Shown here piece after piece: positions 16,022 to 25,110 of a stretch of DNA of 64,000 nucleotides (within the stretch, counting starts at the first letter, position 1; each line of letters opens with the position of its first letter). Source of the stretch: Lentimicrobiaceae bacterium. Lineage in GTDB: Bacteria; Bacteroidota; Bacteroidia; Bacteroidales; JALOCA01. The DNA lies in NCBI GenBank assembly GCA_023227965.1, contig JALOCA010000008.1:38238-102237 (forward strand), written 5' to 3'. The notes under the pieces were generated by a model. It worked only from the letters and a program-made list of their open reading frames with translations. It was not told the DNA's origin and searched no databases. The position numbers and the translations under genes are program-made.

Positions 16022-16789
16022 ATGCAGTTAAAAGATTTTCTCGAACAAAAATACCTCGAATACAACCAGCCATCGTTCATACCAGCCGACCCCATCAGCA
16101 TCCCTCATCGTTTTACACTAAAAGAAGACATCGAAATAGCCGGATTTCTCACTGCCATCATCGCATGGGGAAACCGCAAAAGCATACTCGCATCAGCCAA
16201 CCGCTTGATGGAGGCTATGAAACCCTCACCTTACCAGTTTATTATCAATTACAGTCCCTCGGTTTCACAGGCAAATCAGGTGAAACACTTCGTTCACCGT
16301 ACCTTCAACAGTTTCGATCTGCTTTTCTTTTTCGAATCGCTTCATAACATTTATCATCAACATGGCGGACTCGAAGCAGTGTTTTCACGCAATATAAATC
16401 CTGAAAGTATTAACGTTAAGGATACAATAACCAGCTTCAGGGATATTTTTTTCGAACTGCCACATTTACATCGTACCGAAAAACATCTTTCAAATCCCCA
16501 AACAGGTTCAGCCGCCAAACGCATCAATATGTTCCTACGCTGGATGGTACGCAAAGACCCTTATGGAGTTGACTTTGGCATCTGGAACAACATTCAGCCA
16601 AATCAGCTTTGCATTCCGCTCGATATACATTCGGGCAGGGTTGCCCGCCGCCTCGGACTCCTTAACCGTAAACAAAACGACTGGAAAGCAGTGGAAGAAC
16701 TCACCGCAGAACTGAAAAAATTCGACCCCTCTGACCCGGTAAAATACGACTTCGCCCTCTTCGGAACCGGGGTATCGGAAGGTTTTTAA
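16022..16789 (+). CDS. TIGR02757 / DUF2400 family protein
   Basis: A 255-residue soluble protein that matches the conserved family in AWGNRKSILASANRLMEAM near residue 50, LFFFESLHNIY near 100 and IPLDIHSGRVARRLGLL near 205, ending with YDFALFGTGVSEGF. The HxG and GxGV pattern near the end resembles helix-hairpin-helix DNA glycosylase relatives, but no function has been established. It is one of the conserved Bacteroidota hypotheticals. The next gene begins 25 bases later, with its own -7 box overlapping this stop. Confidence 0.75.
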   Translation: MQLKDFLEQKYLEYNQPSFIPADPISIPHRFTLKEDIEIAGFLTAIIAWGNRKSILASANRLMEAMKPSPYQFIINYSPSVSQANQVKHFVHRTFNSFDLLFFFESLHNIYHQHGGLEAVFSRNINPESINVKDTITSFRDIFFELPHLHRTEKHLSNPQTGSAAKRINMFLRWMVRKDPYGVDFGIWNNIQPNQLCIPLDIHSGRVARRLGLLNRKQNDWKAVEELTAELKKFDPSDPVKYDFALFGTGVSEGF

Positions 16790-16792
16790 ACG

Positions 16793-16800
16793 TATTTTTG
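16793..16800 (+). promoter_or_regulatory. -7 box for the lipoate ligase gene
   Basis: TATTTTTG matches TAnnTTTG and lies 14 bases before the ATG at 16815, so the leader would be only about 8 nt. No good TTG lies at the expected distance. Confidence 0.45.
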
Positions 16801-16814
16801 CCAAAAAATAAACT

Positions 16815-17795
16815 ATGCTTTGTATCAAACGAATCCAGACCAATCCGTATTTCAACCTTGCTGCCGAAGAATATTTTCTCAAAGAATTTACGGAAAATAT
16901 TTTCATGTTGTGGCGAAACGAACCTTGTGTCATCGTCGGGAAACACCAAAATACCCTCGCTGAAATAAATCTTGATTATGTAAATGCACACCATATTCCC
17001 GTAGTACGCCGTCTGTCGGGTGGAGGGGCAGTTTTCCACGACCTGGGCAACCTGAACTTTACTTTCATTCAGAATGGCGAGCACGAAACCCTCATTGATT
17101 TCCGGAAATACACCCAACCAATCCTCGATATTTTACTCAAACTCGGCATCAATGCCCGTTTCGAAGGAAGGAACGACCTTACTATTGATGGAAAAAAATT
17201 TTCTGGTAATGCCGAACATATTTTCAAAAACCGCATCCTCCATCACGGCACCCTCCTGTTTTCATCACAAATGACCGACCTCACCGCCGCACTGAAAGTT
17301 GACCCTTCCAAATTTCAAGACAAAGCCATAAAATCTGTCCAGAGCCGGGTTACCAACATCAGCGAACACCTGCACAGTCCGTTGGATGTTTTGCAATTCA
17401 AAGAAATGGTGATGAACCATATAATGGAAATGTATCCCGAAACTTACCTCTACGAAATGACAGAAAATGATATTGCCGGAATTTCATCGCTTAAAGAAAA
17501 AAAATACAGCACCTGGAAATGGAATTTCGGTTACTCACCTAAATACAAACTTCAAAAATCTATCAAGACAACAGGTGGCAAACTCGATTTCGACCTCGAT
17601 GTAAAAGACGGAATTATAATAGATATTCAAATCTTTGGAGATTTTTTTAACAAACACGACATCCTTGATGTAAGCCTGTTACTAAAAGGCATTCCCCACG
17701 AAAAAAACTTCATTCGAAGTGAACTATCAAAAATCAATTTTGAAGATTATTTCCCGCAAATTGAATCAGAAGAGTTTATCAATGGACTTTTCTGA
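16815..17795 (+). CDS. lplA: Lipoate-protein ligase A
   Basis: A 326-residue cytosolic ligase that activates lipoate with ATP and attaches it to lysines of E2 and GcvH domains. Seen: TNPYFNLAAEEYFLKEF near residue 10, WRNEPCVIVGKHQN near 35, RRLSGGGAVFHDLGNLNFTF near 72 (the lipoyl-AMP binding loop) and LTIDGKKFSGNAEHI near 125. The C-terminal accessory domain (residues about 250-326) is present, so it is a full LplA and not an LipM/LipL relative. It would serve the dehydrogenase whose E1 is at 4422. Downstream by 23 bases is the Cache lipoprotein. Confidence 0.9.
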   Translation: MLCIKRIQTNPYFNLAAEEYFLKEFTENIFMLWRNEPCVIVGKHQNTLAEINLDYVNAHHIPVVRRLSGGGAVFHDLGNLNFTFIQNGEHETLIDFRKYTQPILDILLKLGINARFEGRNDLTIDGKKFSGNAEHIFKNRILHHGTLLFSSQMTDLTAALKVDPSKFQDKAIKSVQSRVTNISEHLHSPLDVLQFKEMVMNHIMEMYPETYLYEMTENDIAGISSLKEKKYSTWKWNFGYSPKYKLQKSIKTTGGKLDFDLDVKDGIIIDIQIFGDFFNKHDILDVSLLLKGIPHEKNFIRSELSKINFEDYFPQIESEEFINGLF

Positions 17796-17818
17796 AAACA
17801 ATTTTAAAACTAAATAAT

Positions 17819-18346
17819 ATGAAGAAATCATTTTTCCAAAAAGTCTTCACACTCGGATTGATTGCTTCTATACTTTTTTCGTGCCAAAGCAACAATAAGC
17901 CCTATAACAAACCAAGTACTCGTAATTTACAGGCAATAGAATATGCTCTTTCCGAATTTAGCAACACACTTGCCAATGAAGAAATCAGATTTGACAATAT
18001 TGACTCAATCCTGATTCATTTCATCGAACATAACGATGTCATTTTTGGTTCAGCCTTTGGATTTATTCCTACCAAAAAACCCGATGGAAGTGATTCTCTT
18101 TGTGCCCGATACGCCTACCGGAAAAATGGGAAAATCGTCAGCATTGGTCTTCCGGCAAATTACGATTATCCTAATGACGACTGGTATGCAGTACCTATGA
18201 AAAAGTCACGGGCTTATTGGACAAAGCCCTACTACGATAGCGGAGCAGCAAAAATCTGGATGATGTCGTGTGCAATACCTATTTACAATAATATTGAAAA
18301 AAAAATTATCGGTGTAGTTACCGCCGACTTGTCGCTCGAAAAGTAA
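17819..18346 (+). CDS. Stand-alone Cache-domain lipoprotein
   Basis: A 175-residue lipoprotein: the signal peptide is MKKSFFQKVFTLGLIASILF followed by SC, Cys22 being lipidated. The body has a double-Cache (PDC-like) sensor fold: AFGFIPTKKPDG near residue 78, DWYAVPMKKSRAYWTKPYYD near 120, and the closing strand AIPIYNNIEKKIIGVVTADLSLE. Cache domains bind small ligands in the periplasm and are normally fused to kinases, cyclases or chemoreceptors. Here no output domain exists, so it could act as a ligand-binding partner. It is followed eight bases later by an EamA transporter, so a link to transport is plausible but only inferred. Confidence 0.7.
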   Translation: MKKSFFQKVFTLGLIASILFSCQSNNKPYNKPSTRNLQAIEYALSEFSNTLANEEIRFDNIDSILIHFIEHNDVIFGSAFGFIPTKKPDGSDSLCARYAYRKNGKIVSIGLPANYDYPNDDWYAVPMKKSRAYWTKPYYDSGAAKIWMMSCAIPIYNNIEKKIIGVVTADLSLEK

Positions 18347-18353
18347 AAACCTG

Positions 18354-19244
18354 ATGAAAAACCAGAAAAAGGCTTATATTTTTGCTTTTATGTCAGTTGC
18401 ATGCTGGGCAACCGTGGGTTCAGCTTTTAAAATTACCCTGCGATACGCCGACACTTACCAGTTAGTAACTTACTCATCATTTGTTGCAATGTTGGTATTG
18501 CTACTTTGGTTAAGCATACAAAAGAATGGTTTTTCCAGGATTTTAAAAACTACAAAGAAGCAAATACTCCGTTCTGCTTTTCTCGGCTTTTTGAATCCTT
18601 TTCTTTATTATTTAATCCTTTTTAAGGCATATTCGCTTCTGCTAGCCCAGGAAGCTGTAGCATTGAATTATTTATGGCCAATCATGCTTGTTTTACTTTC
18701 GATACCATTACTCAAACAACGTATCGGAATAAAAAATGTAATGGCATTATTGGTAAGTTTTTCCGGAACTTTGCTTATTGCTACTGGAGGGAAATTGCGG
18801 GAAATGCATTTTTCTGAACCGGTCGGAGTAAGTCTCGCCCTGTTAAGCACTATAATCTGGGCTTTATATTGGATAATGAATATGAAAGATACCAGAGATG
18901 AACTTCCAAAACTCTTCTGGAATTTCCTTTTTGGTTTTGTTTACAGTGTAATTACGCTGTTATTATTTTCAAAATTTCAGCCAGATAATATCAAGGCAAT
19001 TACGGGTATGGTTTACATTGGCTTATTCGAAATGGGGATCACCTTTGTATTATGGCTAAAAGCATTAAAATATTCAGTAACCACAGCAAAAGTGAGTAAC
19101 CTTATATACCTCTCGCCCTTTTTATCGCTGATAATAGTGCATTTTGCAGTTGGAGAACCAATACTTCCATCAACATTAGCTGGACTTGGGCTAATAATAA
19201 GTGGAATACTTTTTCAACAATATGTTAGTGCTAAAAATACTTAG
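18354..19244 (+). CDS. EamA/DMT-family transporter
   Basis: A 296-residue membrane protein with ten predicted helices in two EamA repeats. The first has SVACWATVGSAFKITL at residue 14 and the second begins near residue 155 with ALLSTIIWALYWIMN. It is distinct from the DMT protein at 2051 and similar only in fold. Substrate unknown. It lies eight bases after the Cache lipoprotein and probably shares its mRNA. Its last 14 bases overlap the end of the convergent hybrid kinase gene. Confidence 0.85.
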   Translation: MKNQKKAYIFAFMSVACWATVGSAFKITLRYADTYQLVTYSSFVAMLVLLLWLSIQKNGFSRILKTTKKQILRSAFLGFLNPFLYYLILFKAYSLLLAQEAVALNYLWPIMLVLLSIPLLKQRIGIKNVMALLVSFSGTLLIATGGKLREMHFSEPVGVSLALLSTIIWALYWIMNMKDTRDELPKLFWNFLFGFVYSVITLLLFSKFQPDNIKAITGMVYIGLFEMGITFVLWLKALKYSVTTAKVSNLIYLSPFLSLIIVHFAVGEPILPSTLAGLGLIISGILFQQYVSAKNT

Positions 19245-21627
19245 CAATAGTTGAAAGTAAATCTCCCGGACGAATGGGTTTTGACAGGTAATTATCACAA
19301 CCTGCTTCTAAACTCAACTCGCGTTCACCAAGCATAGCATAAGCTGTTTGAGAAATTATTGGCAAATTAGGTTTCATTACTTTAATCTTCCGGGTAGCTT
19401 CGTATCCATTCATCACCGGCATCTGAATATCCATCAAAACAAGGTCAATATCAGAATTATTCAAACAAATGTCCACTGCCTCCTGACCGTCTTTTGCCCA
19501 AATCAGATTTGCTTCGGTTTTGCGAAGTACGGCTTCAGCAAACTGGTAATTCGACGGCACATCTTCTGCAATCAGGATGGTCTTCCCTTTCCAGTTGTAA
19601 ATGGAAGCTTTATCTGTTTTTTCATTTCTTTCTTTCTCTGTTACTGAAGTATCGTGGGATTTATCGTAAGGGAGAGTGAAATAAAAATCGGAACCCTTTC
19701 CAACTTCCGACTGCACCCAGATATCTCCACCCATTAGCTTTAAAAGGTTTTTTGATATAGTAAGCCCTAATCCAGTACCACCAAATTTCCGGGTAAAAGA
19801 GTCGTCAGCCTGCCGGAACCGGTCGAAAATCACCTCCCGGCTCTCTTTTGCAATTCCTATCCCGGTATCTTTAACAAAGAATTGGATTATATTATTCTGC
19901 AAAGTATATCCAAATTCTATTTTTCCTGAATCAGTAAATTTCATTGCATTACCAATCAGGTTTGTATAAACCTGCCTCAGACGCAAGGCATCAGTGTGAA
20001 TAGTGAAACCGGAAATATCATTTGCTTTGGAAAGAATAATTTCAACTTTGGAATTTTGGTTTTTATTTTTAAAATATTCAAACAACTGATTTAGCATCAA
20101 ATTGAGCTGGCAAGGCGATTTTGAAATTTGTATTTCACCGGCTTCTATTTTGGCAATATCAATAATATCGTTGATAAGATTGAGCAACACATTCCCATTT
20201 TCACTTATCAGCCGAATATATTCCTCTTTTTCATCCTGTTGCAAATTGGCTTCCGAGAGCAGTGAAGAAAAGCCAATAATGGCATTCATAGGGGTTCGGA
20301 TTTCGTGCGACATATTGGAAAGAAAAGCCGTCTTTAATTTATCCGATTCTTCCGAACGCATTTTTTCTTTCAGCAAAGCCAAATGGTCCTTTTTACTCTG
20401 GGTTATATTACGTACAATAGTTAAAAATTCATGTTCGGAAAGCATGACATGCCTTGATTCATAATATTTTTTTTCATTATTTATAAACAACTCATATTCA
20501 AACGTATGTATTGACCGGCTTCGGGAACATATCTTCATAGCATTTTGCACTTCTGAAAAGATAGAACCTCCCAGAATATCCCTTATATGCTTACCCTTGG
20601 CAGAGCCAGTGGTAATAAAAAATTCTTTCTGACTATTCAAATAATAGTCAAGAATATAGCCATCTGAATTATAAATAAACATTACATCGGGAATTGCCCG
20701 AAGTATAGCCTGTATGCGTTTATTAGAGTCAATGATTTCGTTTTCGGCTTTTTTTCTTTCAATGGATAATGCTACCTGGTTGGAAACATACTGAAGCATT
20801 TCAAGGTCATCTTCGGTATAAGCATTTTCATCAGTATAGCTTTGAACTACAAGAGCTCCAATTGGAGTATCTTTTGTTTTCAGTGGCACTCCCAGCCATA
20901 CTTTACTTGGTGTTCCTACTAACTCAATATGACCATCACATTCAAGTTCATCTATTTTTTTTTCGTCAGCAAGAATCGGAATATCGTTTTTAATAACATA
21001 AGCTGTCAAAGTTTTTCCTGCTGGAAAAACTTGAAAAGTATCTTTAATATCAACAATATATGGAAGCGATAACTCATCTTTTTCCTTGTTATATAGCGCA
21101 ATAAAAAAATTTGTTGTATCTATTATTTCGGAAAGTGCAGACTTGATCACCTGAAATAATTCGTTTAAATCGTAGGTAATATTAACTGCCTGAGCAATTT
21201 GGTAAGCAATAGTCTGAATTTTTTCAACCCTGTTTCTTTTTTTCTTTTCGGCTGCTTTAAATAAAATTGACTTTATTGCGATGGGGATACGCATATAATG
21301 TCTCTGCGATTTGATTATATAGTCGTCGAGTCCTTCTTTCATTGCTTCAACTGCAATTTCTTCGCCGGCAGAACCGGTAAACATAATAACCGGTTGTAAC
21401 GGATTTTTCTTTTTTATAGCCCGGGTAACTTCTATGCCATTTGTCCACCTGAGCATGTAATCTGTAATAACCACATCATAATTCAGTTTCTCCAAAGCCA
21501 AGGAAAACTCTTCGTTGTTAATAACTTCAATGGGCTCTATTTCAAATTCTTTTTTGAGTTCCCTAATAATTAAAAATCTGTCGTCGGGGTTATCGTCAAC
21601 GATGAGAATACGAATTTTATCAGACAT
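19231..21627 (-). CDS. Hybrid sensor histidine kinase with receiver domains at both ends
   Basis: A 798-residue cytosolic signalling protein with no membrane segment. Domain order: receiver (residues 1-125; D11, D12 and phospho-acceptor D56 in VVITDYM), GAF (about 150-295), PAS (about 305-410), HisKA with FLSNMSHEIRTPMNAIIGFS (His acceptor), HATPase (about 535-660; KDTGIGIA and FGGTGLGLTISKNL), then a second receiver (about 680-798) with LVLMDIQMPVMNGYEATR. Such architecture suggests that the kinase is itself a response regulator in a phosphorelay. It is encoded 63 bases after the PAS kinase at 21691-22851 on the same strand, its likeliest partner. No DNA-binding output gene is adjacent. Confidence 0.88.
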   Translation of the reverse strand: MSDKIRILIVDDNPDDRFLIIRELKKEFEIEPIEVINNEEFSLALEKLNYDVVITDYMLRWTNGIEVTRAIKKKNPLQPVIMFTGSAGEEIAVEAMKEGLDDYIIKSQRHYMRIPIAIKSILFKAAEKKKRNRVEKIQTIAYQIAQAVNITYDLNELFQVIKSALSEIIDTTNFFIALYNKEKDELSLPYIVDIKDTFQVFPAGKTLTAYVIKNDIPILADEKKIDELECDGHIELVGTPSKVWLGVPLKTKDTPIGALVVQSYTDENAYTEDDLEMLQYVSNQVALSIERKKAENEIIDSNKRIQAILRAIPDVMFIYNSDGYILDYYLNSQKEFFITTGSAKGKHIRDILGGSIFSEVQNAMKICSRSRSIHTFEYELFINNEKKYYESRHVMLSEHEFLTIVRNITQSKKDHLALLKEKMRSEESDKLKTAFLSNMSHEIRTPMNAIIGFSSLLSEANLQQDEKEEYIRLISENGNVLLNLINDIIDIAKIEAGEIQISKSPCQLNLMLNQLFEYFKNKNQNSKVEIILSKANDISGFTIHTDALRLRQVYTNLIGNAMKFTDSGKIEFGYTLQNNIIQFFVKDTGIGIAKESREVIFDRFRQADDSFTRKFGGTGLGLTISKNLLKLMGGDIWVQSEVGKGSDFYFTLPYDKSHDTSVTEKERNEKTDKASIYNWKGKTILIAEDVPSNYQFAEAVLRKTEANLIWAKDGQEAVDICLNNSDIDLVLMDIQMPVMNGYEATRKIKVMKPNLPIISQTAYAMLGERELSLEAGCDNYLSKPIRPGDLLSTIAKYF

Positions 21628-21690
21628 TTTATTAAATTAGATTTTATTGTAATAGATTACAAAAATATACAATTTTTTTTGTCAAGTACA

Positions 21691-22851
21691 TTATTTTTTT
21701 AAACATAAACGAAACGTACTTCCCTTGCCTATCTCTGATTCCACTTCAATCCGGGCATTGATGCGTTCGGTTGCTTTTTTTACAATTGACAGACCTATTC
21801 CTATACCTGGGTAAGATTCAATGCCATGCAAGCGTTCGAATGCTTCAAAAATTAGTTTGAGCTTCGGTGACGGTATTCCTATCCCATTGTCTTTTACACT
21901 ATAATAAACATATTCAGAAGTTTCTGAAGTAAATATTTCAACCTTTGGTTTTTTGCCCTTTTCAACAAATTTTACAGCATTCGACAGCAAATTGGAAATA
22001 ATCTGTATCAGTACATCGTGGTCGGAAATTACTACAGACATAGGGCAAATTATATTTATTTCAGCATTTTCACTTATAGCACCTTCGAAGTAGTGTTTGA
22101 CAATTTCTTTAGAAATTTTTTCAAGATTCAAGGTATGCATTCTGACATCGGAGTTACTAATTCTACTAAAATTAAGCAAACTATTAATCATAGTATCTTG
22201 ATAGACCGCAGCGTTATCTATTCTTAAAATATATTTTTGACCAAGCTCGGGAATATTTTTATAAAAATCTTCTTTCATAGCTTTTATATACCCCTGTATC
22301 ACCCTGTTTGATGCAACAAGTTCATGAGAAATGTTCAGTGCAAATCTTTCAAATTCTTTGCTTTTTTCTTCCAATTGCAAAGAGCGTTCTTTTAATTTTG
22401 TTTCCAATAACTTATTGTATTCGTTCAGTTTATCTTCGTATTGTTTTCTATCATTTTCTCTTTCAGTTATATCTTCTATAATCAAAACAGAACCAATTAA
22501 TTGATTATTTTTTGTAAATACAGGACTACCGTTCAATTTAAAAAAAATGATTTTTTGTTTATTTGAAATATATTTCCCCTCAAGATATACTTCTTCCCCC
22601 GAAACAACTTGCGAAATAGCTTTATTTATATTATTATCTCTTATTAATTTTATAGGATTTTTTTCCTTGTAGTCCCTCTCACCTGCATCTAATATTTCAT
22701 ACATGCGCTTGTTAATTTCTACAATTTTTCCCTCATTATCAAGAAGAACCATGCCCATGGGAGAATTGTAAAAAAGCATCTTGATATTAACAAGTTGTTG
22801 AAGATTTATGCGTTTAAGTTTTTTATGTACATTATTTTGTATTGACTTCAT
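21691..22851 (-). CDS. PAS-domain sensor histidine kinase, soluble
   Basis: A 386-residue kinase without membrane helices. PAS is at residues 20-130 (MGMVLLDNEGKIVEINKRMY), a coiled coil at about 135-170, and HisKA at about 170-240 with the unusual H-box NISHELVASNRVIQGYIKAM, in which the common SHDLxxPL is altered. HATPase runs from about 280 to 386 (VKDNGIGIPSP, GIGIGLSIVKKA). The changed H-box keeps the His and Glu, so phosphotransfer should still work. It is the first gene of a two-kinase operon and shares a 62-base divergent promoter region with mtaB. Confidence 0.85.
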   Translation of the reverse strand: MKSIQNNVHKKLKRINLQQLVNIKMLFYNSPMGMVLLDNEGKIVEINKRMYEILDAGERDYKEKNPIKLIRDNNINKAISQVVSGEEVYLEGKYISNKQKIIFFKLNGSPVFTKNNQLIGSVLIIEDITERENDRKQYEDKLNEYNKLLETKLKERSLQLEEKSKEFERFALNISHELVASNRVIQGYIKAMKEDFYKNIPELGQKYILRIDNAAVYQDTMINSLLNFSRISNSDVRMHTLNLEKISKEIVKHYFEGAISENAEINIICPMSVVISDHDVLIQIISNLLSNAVKFVEKGKKPKVEIFTSETSEYVYYSVKDNGIGIPSPKLKLIFEAFERLHGIESYPGIGIGLSIVKKATERINARIEVESEIGKGSTFRLCLKK

Positions 22852-22877
22852 CTATAGTTTTACATTTAATTGATTTT

Positions 22878-22885
22878 CAAAATTA
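22878..22885 (-). promoter_or_regulatory. -7 box for the kinase operon
   Basis: On the minus strand TAATTTTG, a match to TAnnTTTG, 27 bases upstream of the ATG at 22851. A TTTG at 22913-22910 lies 24 bp behind it, slightly wider than usual. Confidence 0.5.
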
Positions 22886-22901
22886 CAAATTGTTTATAAT
22901 G

Positions 22902-22909
22902 TATCTTTG
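22902..22909 (+). promoter_or_regulatory. -7 box for mtaB, four bases before its ATG
   Basis: TATCTTTG ends at 22909 and the ATG is at 22914. Transcription would start at or very near the start codon, which implies a leaderless message if this box is used. Confidence 0.45.
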
Positions 22910-22913
22910 CAAA

Positions 22914-24206
22914 ATGAAAAAAAAGATTGCTTTCCATACTTTTGGGTGTAAATTAAATTTTTCGGAAACTTCTTCCATATTAAGACAATTTATTGAAAAA
23001 GATTACCATGTGGTTGATATGTCTGAAGTCGCCGATATTTATGTGATTAATACCTGTACTGTAACAGATAATGCTGAAAAAAAATGTATTACGGCAATTA
23101 AACAAGCTAAAAAACGTAATCCGGATGCAAGAATAGCAGTTATAGGTTGTTTTTCTCAGGTTAACGCTTCCGAAATTGCCAACATCGGGGGCGTAGATAT
23201 CATCATGGGTAATGTTGACAAATTTGATTTACAACAAAAAATAGAAGAATTAGGAGAACCGCATTCTCCTGAAATTTATAATCAGAGTATCAATAAAGAA
23301 ACCAAATTTATTCCTTCTTTTTCGGCAAATGACCGTACTCGTTCGTTTTTTAAAGTACAGGATGGATGCGATTATTTTTGCACTTATTGTGCCATCCCCC
23401 ATGCCCGTGGAAGAAGCAGGAGCGATACGATTAAAAACACCGTGGAAACTGCTAAGGCAATTGCAGCAAAAGGAATAAAAGAAATTGTACTTACCGGGAT
23501 CAATCTGGGCGAATTTGGAAAAAATAACGACGAAAACCTGCTGATGCTCATTAAAGAACTCGAAAAAATAAAAAATATCCAACGCATCCGGATATCCTCC
23601 ATTGAACCCAATTTGATCAACGAAAAATTGATCGAATTTATGTCTCATTCACAAACGTTTTTGCCACATTTTCACATTCCGCTGCAATCTGGCTCTAATA
23701 CAGTGTTGAAAGCAATGAACAGAAAATATACAAGAGAATTATTTGCCGATAAAGTAGAAAAAATTAGAAAACTTATACCACATTGCTGTATTGCTTGTGA
23801 TATAATAGTCGGTTTTCCGGGTGAAACTGACGCCCATTTTACCGAAACTTCTGATTTTTTAAAGCAAACACCCATTTCATACGCACATGTTTTTTCTTAT
23901 TCAGAAAGGAAACATACTGCATCCCAGCATATTTTTCCTAAAATACCCGCAAAAACTATTAAAGAGCGTAGCAAATCTCTTCATTTATTTTCGGAGGAGA
24001 AGAAAATGGAATTTTACAGGCAAAATATTGGATACGAAGCCCGTGTTTTGTGGGAAAGTGATACTGAAAATGGCTTCATGTACGGCTTTAGTGATAACTA
24101 TCTCAGGGTAAAAACAAAATTTAATCCTATTTTGATTAATGAAATTAATAACATACATTTGACAATCATTGATTCTGATGGAATTTTTATCTGGAATCAG
24201 GAGTAA
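22914..24206 (+). CDS. mtaB: tRNA t6A37 methylthiotransferase MtaB
   Basis: A 430-residue radical-SAM enzyme that converts t6A to ms2t6A at position 37 of ANN-decoding tRNAs. The N-terminal MTTase domain starts HTFGCKLNFSETSSIL with the first auxiliary-cluster Cys; the others are in NTCTVTDNAEKK and VIGCFSQVN. The radical-SAM triad is CDYFCTYC (near residue 147). The C-terminal TRAM region is present but short. The ATG at 22914 is chosen because translation from the in-frame upstream start at 22842 would add 24 non-conserved residues overlapping the kinase gene. It stands divergent to the kinase operon and is followed by an unrelated phosphatase gene. Confidence 0.88.
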   Translation: MKKKIAFHTFGCKLNFSETSSILRQFIEKDYHVVDMSEVADIYVINTCTVTDNAEKKCITAIKQAKKRNPDARIAVIGCFSQVNASEIANIGGVDIIMGNVDKFDLQQKIEELGEPHSPEIYNQSINKETKFIPSFSANDRTRSFFKVQDGCDYFCTYCAIPHARGRSRSDTIKNTVETAKAIAAKGIKEIVLTGINLGEFGKNNDENLLMLIKELEKIKNIQRIRISSIEPNLINEKLIEFMSHSQTFLPHFHIPLQSGSNTVLKAMNRKYTRELFADKVEKIRKLIPHCCIACDIIVGFPGETDAHFTETSDFLKQTPISYAHVFSYSERKHTASQHIFPKIPAKTIKERSKSLHLFSEEKKMEFYRQNIGYEARVLWESDTENGFMYGFSDNYLRVKTKFNPILINEINNIHLTIIDSDGIFIWNQE

Positions 24207-24290
24207 CGACTCTGCTTTTCAATAAAAAAAATGAAAGAAAAATCCTCAGTAAAAGAATCACTTACTCAATAATTTTATCTATATAGTCTG

Positions 24291-25091
24291 ATGGAATATC
24301 TTGAAAAATTATGCCAGGAAGTTATACTGATTAGCAAAGAAGCCGGTAGCTATATTTTATCTGAAAAGCAGAATATTAATCAAAATTCTATTGAAAAAAA
24401 AGGGATTAACGACCTGGTAACCTTTGTGGACAAAACATCGGAAAAAAAGATAAAGCAAAAGCTAACATTATTGCTGCCCAAAGCAGGAATAATTGCAGAA
24501 GAATCAGCTTCCGAAGCTGAATTAAACACGAAATATACCTGGCTGATTGACCCCCTTGATGGAACAACCAACTTTGTACATGGAGTTCCTTTTTACTCGG
24601 TGAGTATAGCCTTAGCCTGCCAAAACGAAATTGTTTTAGGGGTGGTGTACGAGCCCAACCGCAACGAATGTTTTTATTCATGGAAAGGAGCCCCGGCTTT
24701 TTTAAACGATAATGTAATCCGAATTTCTCCTACTAAAAAACTGGCTGAGGCGTTGATAGGCACGGGTTTTCCCTACTCCGACTTTTCCGTTTTACCCCAA
24801 TATCTTAACGTATTTACCTATCTTTTACAACATTCAAGAGGCATTAGGCGCCCGGGTTCGGCAGCCGTTGATCTTGCTTATGTAGCTTGCGGACGCTTCG
24901 ATGCATTTTTTGAATACGGACTACATCCCTGGGATGTTGCAGCCGGTGCATTCCTGGTACAGCAGGCAGGCGGTACTGCCGGTACATTCAACAATACCTG
25001 CAATTACATTTTTGGTAAAGAAATTATCGCAGCTAACTCATTTATTTTTAATGAATTGCTGACTGTTTTTGGAAAAAAATATTTTATATAA
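24291..25091 (+). CDS. Inositol monophosphatase family protein
   Basis: A 266-residue Mg-dependent, Li-sensitive phosphatase of the SuhB type. Metal ligands are Glu in IIAEESASE near residue 68, WLIDPLDGTTNFVHG near 85 (DPxDGT motif) and WDVAAGAFLVQQAGG near 218. The family hydrolyses inositol-1-phosphate, histidinol phosphate or NADP-like molecules; the substrate is not fixed by sequence. The stop at 25091 lies 20 bases before the preferred start of nfeD. Confidence 0.85.
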   Translation: MEYLEKLCQEVILISKEAGSYILSEKQNINQNSIEKKGINDLVTFVDKTSEKKIKQKLTLLLPKAGIIAEESASEAELNTKYTWLIDPLDGTTNFVHGVPFYSVSIALACQNEIVLGVVYEPNRNECFYSWKGAPAFLNDNVIRISPTKKLAEALIGTGFPYSDFSVLPQYLNVFTYLLQHSRGIRRPGSAAVDLAYVACGRFDAFFEYGLHPWDVAAGAFLVQQAGGTAGTFNNTCNYIFGKEIIAANSFIFNELLTVFGKKYFI

Positions 25092-25110
25092 ATTTATTCC
25101 AATATTTTTA

